A stretch of DNA of 64,000 nt from Thunnus maccoyii. Its lineage: Eukaryota > Chordata > Actinopteri > Scombriformes > Scombridae. The DNA is taken from positions 32,896,662 to 32,960,661 of the forward strand of contig NC_056533.1 of assembly GCF_910596095.1 (NCBI RefSeq), in the 5' to 3' direction. Positions 11,410-22,000 of this stretch are shown in pieces (the stretch's first letter is position 1; each line of letters begins with the position of its first letter). The position numbers and the translations under genes were made by a program. The notes under the pieces are model-generated. The model saw only the letters and a program-made list of their open reading frames with translations, was not told where the DNA came from and searched no databases.

Positions 11410-12165
11410 GAATTGTATTCTTCCACATTGAAGGATAAGGCTGGCGATTTTCTATATTTTTCTTATTGTCAACAAACATGCAGAGCTGAACCTATAATGA
11501 ACTGGTCCTACTTACAATTATCTTGTGTGTATCCAAAGCTATCTGTACTCTGTGCCATACACGTCCGATGTCCAAAAACTATTAAAAACACACCAGTGAG
11601 CCACACGCCTGTTGCACTGGGTGACATGTTCCTTCACCCGGTTAGTTTGTTTAGAAATGGCTCGAGACTAATAATGGAAATCACATTTTCACTGCAGGAG
11701 AGTAATACGACAAACTAGCAAAGCCCTGTAAACATCACTGCGTTCCCATGCATGCACAGTGGCGTCTGCTCTACATTGAACTTCTCTTCAGGGGTGAAAA
11801 CAAGGTTGTTGTTGCTAGTCTTTGGAGCCATTTCTAAACATTCTCATTGACATGTTTTTAATTGTTTTCGGACTATGAAAGTCGGACAGACCGAAATGTT
11901 GTGATTTAATATATATTATACTGTAAGCAAGACAGTGTCTGGGAGTCCTTCCAACAACGGAGGTCTATGGCACAGAGGAACAAGATATATCAGGCTTTGG
12001 ATACACACACAATACTTAGAAGTATACTAAGTAGGATCACTTTTGGTTTGGCTCTGCACATTTGGTTTGGCTCTGCACATGAGTTTTGTTGATAATAAGA
12101 CAAATATAGAAAATCACTTGCCATATCCTTTAAAATACAAATCTTATCTAAAAGTTTACAGTTGA
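11410..12165. mobile_element. Foldback-type non-autonomous element
   Basis: The left part (11410-11580) and the reverse complement of the right part (about 11935-12160) match imperfectly. Both contain GATTTTCTATATTT, then TCTTATT.TCAACAAA, TGCAGAGC, TCCTACTTA and TGTGTGTATCCAAAGC. The centre (11580-11930) is single-copy within the window. The right arm has a 21-bp tandem doubling around GGTTTGGCTCTGCACAT (12045-12085). The ORFs inside (11386-11718 plus and 11990-12178 minus) are shadows of the two arms of the repeat. Confidence 0.65.
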
Positions 12166-12257
12166 TGACATTAGTCATTCATGTATGCAACCATTCTTTT
12201 ACAGTATATAGATCCCTACTTATGCATATCATAATATTTGACATTCCACTCATAATA

Positions 12258-12694
12258 TCTTGTGGTCCCTCTCCCAGGTGGCCTTGATCTGGCTTGATTG
12301 AGGGAGGACCAATAAAGAGAGGGCAGGAATTTGGCTCGCTCTCTTTTCTCCACCTCCCAGCCTTGGCAGCAGCTGCTATTTTTTTGTGTTACTGTTATGC
12401 TTTAGCTTTTTGCCTCTGTTTTGTTTGTTTGGTGGGTATAGTAGTCCTATTTTTGTGGCTTTATTTCTGATAAGTTTAGCTTTCATGTTGGTTTAGGTTA
12501 GAGAGAAGAGCCCAGATCCTACAACCCTTTGTGGGTTGTTGTGGGTGTCTTCCCTTGTTTTGTTCATTTTGGCCGGCCCATCGGCTTCTGTTAGTTGTTG
12601 TTGGTTTTGTCAATAAATTGGTTTGACTTTTCTGATACTCCTGACTCTTTAATTATGTTGGGCTTTCTTTGAGCTGTTTTAGAGGGCCATAACA
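12258..12694 (+). mobile_element. LTR-like or terminal-inverted-repeat element
   Basis: The left end reads TTGTGGTCCCTCTCCCAGG and the right end reads AGAGGGCCATAACA. The reverse complement of the right end (TGTTATGGCCCTCT) aligns imperfectly with the left end, giving a ~14-bp inverted terminus. Inside are CAATAAAGAGAGGG near 12310 and a poly(A)-type TCAATAAATTGG near 12610, an arrangement typical of an LTR in plus orientation. No convincing target duplication is visible and no flanking retroelement body is seen, so a solo LTR or a decayed DNA element are both possible. Confidence 0.45.
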
Positions 12695-15600
12695 TTTTTA
12701 CTTACATTTACTAAAAATACATTATTTATTTACAGAGAACATTAGCAGCCACATTGCACAAAGTAACAACATGCTCTTTTCTTTTAACAGCTATTCTACT
12801 TTGTGGACTACAGCACTGTTAATTCTCGGGCTCTTTTTAGCACATCATCATAAAATGAGGAAAATGTTTTCATGCATTCACAGAAATAATAATTAGAAAT
12901 AGCAGAAATAATAATTAGAAATGGCCTTATGCATTATGCCTGTAACATTAATGCTCAGAATTTTTAATTTATTATGACTTTTAAAACACCATAGGTTGAT
13001 GTCAGGTTAAACCTTAATGTACAAGAGATTCAGAAGGAATATATGCAGGGATATGTACTGAAATGTGTTATATTTACTGGTACTGGCATAGCTCTCTAGG
13101 GATGTCAATCAGTCCTTTTTGGTGAAATGTCTTGGCAAATATTGGATGATTTGCAGTAATATCTTGTACCTTCATGGTCACCAGAGAATGGATTCTATTG
13201 ATTTTGATAAGACACAGAAACAACATATAAATAAATATCATGTTACTCTGAAGAAGTAGGTTTAAAGTGTGGCCTTCTACTTCAAAAAATAAACTGGGTA
13301 AGGCGATGGCTGAGGGAGGAAGCAATCATCAGCAGCTCTTACAAAAAATACATAAGGTGTTTGGTGTAAAGGAAGGGCTGACAGGAAAGCATAAAATAAG
13401 GATGCATGAGAAACTCATGAAACCTAGGAATACAACTTATTGAGTATCCACACTATGAAAGAAAATACAGGCACCTCAAGGTCTGTGTTTGTACAAGAAT
13501 TGCTCAATAAAAAGCTTGGGCTTGTGAATATAAAACTTCAAGAGGAAAAAGAAAACCTTTAAACTGTTCTGTAGGAAGCTATAGGTGATATTCATGCAGT
13601 TTAAAAAAAGACACAGTAAGCACTTTGGGTTGTTTTTGACCGCTGACTTGAAACTACATATATCTACAGTTTAGAGGAAAAATAATTGTGTTCGGGTGTG
13701 CAAGCAGGGGTTTTCTAGGGAAGTGGATTGAGGTTCCTTACATCTCTATCAGCAAAGTCAGAGCAGCAAGAAAACAAAGTGAGGCCTGGGTGAAAGGATT
13801 AAGGGAAGAAGAGGGCCCAGAGCAAAGAGCTGCTTCTGGTCTGATAAGTATGCTGAGGAGGCTGATTCATATTGGAATTTGGCAGACGTCAAACCATTAC
13901 CATCTGCAGAGGACATAAGCAAAACAATTAATTTTTCTTGAACTGTAGCAAGAAACCTGTAGCAGCACAACTGTGGTGAGAACCCTTTATTTGTATAGCT
14001 ACAACTCACATTAGCTGCAGCTACTTAACTTGATTTATGTGCCTTACTAAATTTATTTAGTCAGCTATCTAGGTTAGATTATGTGGCATGCTGCTCAGTA
14101 AATTAAACCTGATTGAGAAGCTTAAGTCTTAATGCTAAACTGAACCAGCAGCAGCACTTTGCCTCAGGTCCTCATTTTATTTTGTTTTTTAACCTGGTGG
14201 CTAACAGAAATTAATCCCCACCGAAAAAATCCTCCACCGAACACATTTCTTTGTCAGTGTACTTTAATTACTACAGTCATTAATTCATAAGTACTTAATG
14301 TTTTTGCACTAGGTGATCAACAACACAATGACAGTTCATTAGAGATACATTTTGTAAACAATGCATGTCTTATGTTTGTACGTTTTCAATATAATGTTTA
14401 CATTTTAAGCTGTATTTATAGATATACAAATGCCACCTATGATTCTGCTTGAAAATAGGAGCAGCCACCAGTATTGAAAATGTTCTTTAGTTGTGAATAA
14501 TAGGTAAATGCAATGAGTTTTGTGGATGTCAAAATTAATCAATCCACTAGACTTGTGTTTCCCGGTTTCTCTAAATGAATTCTTCAGATAAAATTACAGT
14601 CAGGAAAGCCTCTGAAAATCTTCTTTAAAAAGTAAGTTGTGCAAGCCCACATCTTTTTTTTTTTTTCAGCCACCTGATGGATGTCTTAAAGTCCTGTATT
14701 TCAGAGAAGAATATCTTGATCTTTAGCAGTTAGATGTTCAACAGCTATTTGCTGAATTTGTCTTTCTGCTGTTTTGACCTGAGCAGGTAGCGAACGCTTT
14801 GCTCGTCAGAGAATGCTCATCGGAAACTACCTGCTCGTGGTTTCGCATGAGGGGTCATGGGCCAAGTGAGACTCCACGTTGTTAATTTTCAGGACCTCAG
14901 AGATTTGATATGGTGATAATATAATATACAAGCACTATAATAAAAACAACAACAACATAACATTCTGCAAGATACACCAGTTAGCCAAGCTCTAATATTA
15001 CTGCTGCTACTACTACTACTTACAGTGTGGATTTATGCCATTGATTAAAAAAATGTTTAAACTTTAAAGCTTCACTTTATTGAAAAGCTGATATTGTTGG
15101 CTTACAGATAATATAATGTATAATATAATGAGATCAGTTAAACTCAACAATCATCTCTTGAAATAGACAGATTTTTCCAAAAGAAGTTATGGTTGGTGTT
15201 GATTTTGCAATAAGGTTGACTGAATAGATATTAAAGTCTGCTGTATATAAAATGCTGTATTTTTGCAAGTGGTTTGGCTTGACTGACATACCTTAAGTGT
15301 TGGACAATCACACAGATGTAGCTGCTGCTCATTTACTCCCCTTGTCAGGACAAGGCTCACAAAAGAAAATCCATACTCCTTTGTTGTCAATGGCTTGTCT
15401 GTTAATCACCAGACAAAGGTCGCCGTGTTTAAGTGCTTGCATAGCATGATCTTTATCTGGAAGCTTTCATTGTATAAGATGTATAATTGTCATGTTGAAA
15501 AAAAGATTACATTTTATTTCTGTAAAGGGGCAAAAATGGATTATACTGAAACTACTGATTACTACATTTTCTGTCACTCTCCAGTTTTAACTATCCAATG

Positions 15601-17390
15601 AAGGCAAAATCCCCCCAAAAAGAACAAAATGTCAAAATGTAGTGATATAAGAATGTCAAAATGCAGAAGTGGCCTTTTAAATGTCGACCCTGGGATACAT
15701 TAGTGATTTTAAGTGTTTTGGTGTGGGACTGTGTGCTGACTGGCTGACACACATAAGCTTACAGTACTTGTGTCTGAACGTCAATAATATTAATTTATAT
15801 CACCACTTGGCCTGTCACAAGGCTTTTACTGAAGCTAAAAATCATAAACACATTTACACTTTAATCAATATCATAGAAAATATGGTGCAGCAATGAGTGT
15901 TCCTTTTCTCCTGAGACATGGGTGCCAAACACGTTAATACAACTTGAACATAATTTATGGGTTGAGAGGCGCCACTACAGCACTTGAACTGTTATACATC
16001 CCTCAACTGATTGAAACGACGAGGGAAAATAACATTTTCTGCGATGCTTATAATGAGATGCCTTGCGCTGCAACTGATAATGTGTTCCAAAAAAGGCTGC
16101 TAATGGCTGTAGTGATGAAGGAGAAGAGGATCAAAAACAGCACCAACATCATTTAAAGTTTTATTAACAAACCTAAATTAAAATGAGCTTTTTGAGGGAG
16201 TTCAAACAAAAATACATCAGGGAGCAAAAAAATGAAGAAAGGTACAACGTGGGCCTCCGTGTGTGGATCCTTCAAACATTACAGATTGAAGTGTATAAGA
16301 AAAAACCATAACGAAGGAGCTCATTTTCACCATTTTGTTCCAAAGAGTGATACCAGTGGTTTTGTAGGAACTTGACTCAGGTATGCGCACAATGTTATTG
16401 TGAGGAGAAAGTATGTTTGGACTGTATCACACATACTTTCCGCAATATCTTATAACAAGTGGGTATTACATTTCCATTGATTTGGGATGCTGTGGCAGTT
16501 TCTTGTATTGTCAGTAGATGTAGCACTTAAGTTTGTCAGGTCAAACACCAAAATGAATCATCTGTGGCTGGTCCCTCTTGCATGAAAATTAAGGATAAGT
16601 AGGATTGTATTTTGGTTTCATGAACACCATTATTAGTTCAGGCTACATTCTTTGAAATGTTGGAGAACGATGCCAACTAATACACTTATCTGGAACTTCA
16701 TGGACCATGAAAATAGGTTGTTATACTTTCAGCCATCATTGCTCTGTTAAAACATTCTAGATACCAACTTAGCTGCTTAGATGTGGGGCCATGTCAACAA
16801 GAACAGGCATGATTAAAATGAAAACAAACAGGAAAAAACAAACAAACAAGAAAACCCACAATTATTTTATCAGATGGCTCTGAAGTTAAATGCTTTGAGG
16901 GTACCAGACATCTTTCATGTAACATCAGAAAACTTGCTGTTTTATTTTTTTTTATTCCAGTTAAAAAACTGTAGACTGGTCAGTGAAAATGGCTCTTTAT
17001 CCTCGCTGTTCATCAAAGTGAACATTTTTTTATTGTAGCTTTGAGCCCTTTCCACCATACTGCATAACCTATCCAAAAATGAACATGTAACTTGCAACAG
17101 GCACATCACCCAGCCACTAAGTTTTTATGGGAAAGATGTGCCCATATGACCCCATTCCACAGTATGGATGATGTGCCTCAGTGCCTCCCTGAGCCTTAAT
17201 ATCACACAAGTCTTTCTTTTCTTCATATTCCATTCTTAATGTGTCTGTTGCTGAACTTTGCTGGCTGACAGGTAATAAATATTAATATAAATGCATAATG
17301 GCATGAATATTGGAATGTATAACACACATAATTGGTGCCAGGGTAAAGTCTGACTGAGATCCCTGAATGCTTGAGGAAACTTTTTTTTCC
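12695..17390. other. Intergenic, no gene recognised
   Basis: No exon-like or domain-bearing ORF was recognised. Small items: a 20-bp tandem doubling around AGAAATAATAATTAGAAAT (12880-12920); a dispersed-repeat fragment near 13075-13330; a possible stem formed by GAGCAGGTAG near 14783 and CTACCTGCTC near 14828; and a TA/TAA-rich patch at 14905-15145. Confidence 0.4.
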
Positions 17391-17755
17391 TTAAAGGTCC
17401 AGTGTGTAGAATTTAATGGCATCTAGCTGAACGGACTTGGCAGAAATGGAATATAATATTCATAAGTAGCTATGTTTTAATTAGTGTATAATCTCATGAA
17501 AATAAGAATTACTGTGTTTTTGTTACCTTTAGAATGAGCTCTTTCTATCTACAGAGGGAGCAGGTCCTGTTCCATGGAGCCCGCAGTAGCCCAGAACGGA
17601 CAAACCAAACACTGCCTCTACAGAGGGCCTTTCGCGTTTTTCGTGACCCCCGTTGGTTCTCCTTTTCGTTTGGAAGGGCAGGAGGGGTATTCAGTTGGTT
17701 GCAATCTGCAACCTCAGCACTAGATGCCACTAAATCCTACAGACTGGTCCTTTAA
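17391..17755. mobile_element. MITE with ~34-bp terminal inverted repeats and TTAA flanks
   Basis: The left end TTAAAGGTCCAGTGTGTAGA and the right end CTACAGACTGGTCCTTTAA are inverted copies. The match continues through GCATCTAG on the left and CTAGATGCCA on the right. TTAA stands at both ends (17391-17394 and 17752-17755), as expected for piggyBac-type TTAA target duplication, although palindromic ends could produce the same look. A 365-bp non-coding element of this appearance is widespread in teleosts. ORFs inside it on both strands are artefacts. Confidence 0.75.
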
Positions 17756-18640
17756 ATGTAGTCATTTGTCAGCTTTTTATAGCTCATTCCTCAGCAAATC
17801 ACTCAGCACCAACAAATCAAAATATTACTTTATTTATTTATTTATTGTCTGTTCAAGCTTTTAGATTTTCTGACTTTGTGAGCTTCAGAATGTCATTTTT
17901 ATGCTATGGGCTGATGTTCAATTTCTTTTGCAAATTAGTTTACCAGAATTCCTAATTAATCAGAAGATGGAGAATCTTGGCAGTGCTAGCACAGCATGAA
18001 AGAATAATTTTGTTGTTGTTGGGGGTTTTTTATATTTCTTGTTTTTCCCATTTTAAATAAGACTGTGGCATATTTGACTGAACTCTGTTTTGAGGGAATA
18101 CAGTGGTGGAAGCAATGGGATGGGGGCAGCAAAGGGAGCTTGTTAAAAGAACAGCTCCTCTAGCTTTCATGAAAAATGAGTATGCAGAAGACTGGAGGCA
18201 TGCTGTGCAAGGATCCACAGGCATTGTGTGATGCCTACACTAAGGCTCGAATGGTGGTTTGGGAATGAAAGGATGTCCACAGACACAGCTAGAGTCCTTT
18301 TACATTTATTTTTACTGAAAGGTGTTTGACAAGCTGACCACAGACATTTGTGTGTACGCAGTGTTCATCAAAAATCAAAAGAGGAATTTGTTTATTACAT
18401 TTGCTGTTTAAAAGGGAAATATGGCTTCAAAACTTCAGCAAAGGATATGTAGCTTATACACACTATCAGACATCATTCTGTGTGCCTTCAGTTCAAAAAA
18501 GAGAGAGAGACATAGCTTTAAAAATGCAGAAATGTTTAAACTTTAAACCTCTATTTTCAGCTTTGGATTTCTATTTTTCAAAAAGGCAGGAAAACCTAAA
18601 AAAAAAAAAAGAGAGACTTTAAAATAATTTCTGACTCGTT
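17756..18640. other. Intergenic, downstream of apip, no gene recognised
   Basis: Contains simple A and T runs (for example 18600-18611) and no recognisable exon or repeat family. It lies beyond the predicted poly(A) site of apip. Confidence 0.4.
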
Positions 18641-18655
18641 TACATTCCATCAGCT

Positions 18656-18661
18656 TTTATT
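18656..18661 (-). terminator. Candidate apip polyadenylation signal (AATAAA on minus strand)
   Basis: TTTATT on the plus strand gives AATAAA on the minus strand, 364 bases past the apip stop codon. This would give a short 3' UTR of roughly 0.4 kb. It is the most plausible signal directly downstream of the last exon; other AT-rich sites exist. Confidence 0.5.
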
Positions 18662-19024
18662 GATTGAAGCAAAGGCAGGTAATCACCATTACGGACCAAT
18701 TGAGATGCACAGTATGTTCATGTCTGACACACAACAAGATCTTGATTCAGTGCAGTCGAACCTGAATAGGAAAGCGTTTGAACCCAAGGACGTTGATTTT
18801 GACAGCTGCTCTCTCATGAGTTGTCCCACAGTGCTTTGCAGCATACCTCTTCCGGATCACAGACATTCAATCTACTTCAACTCTGAATCTGCTCTCACCA
18901 TCAAATTTCATCAATTTTGAAGCAGGCCAGCATGAAAGGCAGATGATTACAATCGGCTCTCCTGATTGAACTCCACTGACCTTTCTGCAACAAATGTCTC
19001 TTTCTTAAAAAGGACCAGAAAATG

Positions 19025-22000
19025 TCAAACTATTCCCTTCTCTTCCATTGGGAGGGCTGAAGGGTCTAGTCCACACTGCTTCATCTGGACGGCGATATCA
19101 AACAGGTAGTCGTAACATTCGCACCTACAAAATGCAGCAAGGTAAAGAATTTCAATAAATTTTCTTTGTTAGACGGCCCACAAAAGAAACATATTTTAAA
19201 CAAGATCCAAATGTGCAGAGAGGTAAATACTCACATGGTCTTGGCTTTTTCCCATGTCTCACCCCAGACGTACACCCCATGTCGGCGGACGAGGACTGCA
19301 CATGAATTTGGATACTGCTCCATGGCCAAAGCCATCCTGTCTTTCAAGTCCCTTTCTTCCGGAGTATTCTCAATGATGGGCACTACCAGAGTTTCATCAT
19401 ACCTGTGAATGCAGCATACAAAATTACAAGGTTCACCCATCACCCAGTACTATCAGATACAGTCTTGCCAAAACTTGCCTGCTCTCAAAGCTTGACACTG
19501 TCATAGTCTCTCAGAGTATGAGGAAATCATATGAAAAGTAATACAAAGTTTGTGGATTTTCAGTTTGTGGAAGTGAAACTGTTAAGTAATTCAAAATACC
19601 AAAACTTTTCTGATTCCAGCTTCTCAAATGTGAGGATTTTCTACTTTTCTCTGCTGTATATTATTGTAAATAATATATCCATGGGTTTTGGGGTGTTGGT
19701 TGAACAACAAACCAATCATTATGAAAAAAAAAAGTCCAGTAACAACAGAACAACTCCATATTAGGGATCCACATGTTTCAGCCTGTGATCTGCATCAGTT
19801 ATTGAGAAAAGTAAGGCAAGACAGGGCACATGTATTTGCAAAGAGCTCATGGCTAAGAATTAGCTGGTCAAATTGTACAATATGTTTTATGTGGAAATAC
19901 CATAGACAATGTTGAAGTTGTAAAGTTCAAACATGTTGATTTGAAGTTTTTCTGAAGAAGATGGATGAAGGCGGAGTAAGTATGTTGGTTTCTACAACAA
20001 AGCTGGCTGCTGCAATACCAGAAGATGCTGGAAATTTCTACTGTCAGAATGATTACAGGTGAATTTGTGCCAGAACTCCACCTTAACAAACTAGTCTTCT
20101 TAGGCAGACTTTCTTTTTTTTTTCTCCTAATCTTTGTCAAATGAGACACCCATTCATTTTGGACAGCGATATGAGACTACAGAACACTAGGACCGCAACT
20201 AAGGAATTTTCATTATCAATTAATCTGCCCATTATTTTCTCAATGAATTGTTTGGTCTATAAAATGTCAGAAAATAGTAAAAAATGACCATTATAATTTC
20301 CCAGTCAAAGGTGATGTCTTCAGATGTCTTGTTTTGTCCGACTCACAGTCCAAAACCCAAAGATAATCCATTTACAATGATGTATGATTAAAAAAAAACG
20401 TACAAAAACAAAAAAAGATGGCAGCAAGCAGAAACATAACACTTCATAAATTCATTGTCCATCCAAATTAACAGTTTTAGTGTTTCTAGAATGTTTATCA
20501 TTGTACTTAATTTTGTGTTTTTTACTGTCAATGCCAAGCTACTTCAATAACTAAGACTTTACAAACCTACTCTTGACTGAGAAATGAAAATGGTTGAAAA
20601 CTCTTTAGACTTCACTAATCCTTGCTGCTTGATTACATACCGATAGTTGGTGCCTGAGGTACCCTTACGAATCCCCTTGATCATCTCCTGGTGTGTTATC
20701 CTGAACTCTTTGCCAGGATACAGCAGTGTTGCCATGACAGCAGCCTTGGAGTGGGTGTGTATAACTGCTTGTGCCCCTGTATTTTAGCAAAGGAAAAACA
20801 GATTTTGATTTTCGAGTGTTTTGTCTTCTCTTCCTCAAATAATAATTGTAACGAGGCAACAGAAAGAATGCCACTGGCCACAAATTATTAATAAAAAAAA
20901 AACTCTACCTTCAAACACACTGTTACAATTTGAGTTGTATTTGAAATAACTACCATATTTGGAAGCTCTGCCAATTCTCATTCTCATCATTGAGTTTGCA
21001 GATAAAAACTGTACAAACTTTCCATGATAGAAGGAATTATGGAGTAGTTGATGCCAAAATCTAAACTTGGGATGGACATATTATTTTAAAATCTTGACCT
21101 GTAATTTCAGTGTCAAAATGAAACTACTATAACTTACCTGCTTTTCTACAAACTGCCATTTTCCATAATTCCATCTAAAAAGGAAGATTTTTACAAACCG
21201 TAACTTCCATGTGGCTTCTCCTAACTTTGAGTAGGACTTTTGAGTTCCAACTTCAGAATAAAACCCCACATCTCTACAGAAAACCCCTGAAGTGCGTACT
21301 TCTGCTCAGTGATGAGTTTTATCAATGACTGAGTATGGGTGGTGTGTGTATCAGAGTCTCACCTCTCATAGTATAGGCATTCATAAAGAGAGGGGTGCAC
21401 TGGCTCTTCTTTAACTTTTTCCAAGCAGGTGGACAGCTGATGTCCTTCTCGTCCACGTCACAAACAAACATGTCTTCTGGCTGAGTAACACAAACATAAG
21501 AAAGGTATATGTTTAAAACTTTGTGCATTCATTTTCATGTATATGCTTCTCAATCAGACTATGATTAAAACCTGCTTACCTGTATTCTCTCTTTCTGGAC
21601 ACCTGATGGTGCGATGTAGATCTGGTCTCTGTGGGTTATATAACGAACAACATGCTATGTATCAATAGGAAGGACAGGTAAGTAGTTCTTGAAGGAGATA
21701 TCCCAAGATGTCACAACATAATGGAGCATGATGGCCTTCCATGGTAACAGCTGGTCTCCTCTTAAGGTTCTTTTCTTCAAAAGAGAAAGTTATGGTGTGT
21801 ACTGAACTGAAGCTCACTGGCTACTGCACAATGTGAAAGAAACACCAAAGCTTTTTCCAGCAATCCATAAAGAACCCAATCCCCCGAGGCGGTTACAGAA
21901 AATAATTATTTCAAATTCTACAGCAGTTTTACATTGTTCCAAGTATTCATAATGCACTTCGTACTGACAATGTCCATTCTAAATAACATTTCAACGACTG

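Noticed and set aside
11386..11718. 110-codon plus-strand ORF
   Set aside because: Lies within the arm of a foldback repeat; the minus-strand ORF in the other arm has the same sequence in mirrored form.
17534..17755. Overlapping ORFs on both strands near 17.6 kb
   Set aside because: Entirely inside a TTAA-flanked MITE.
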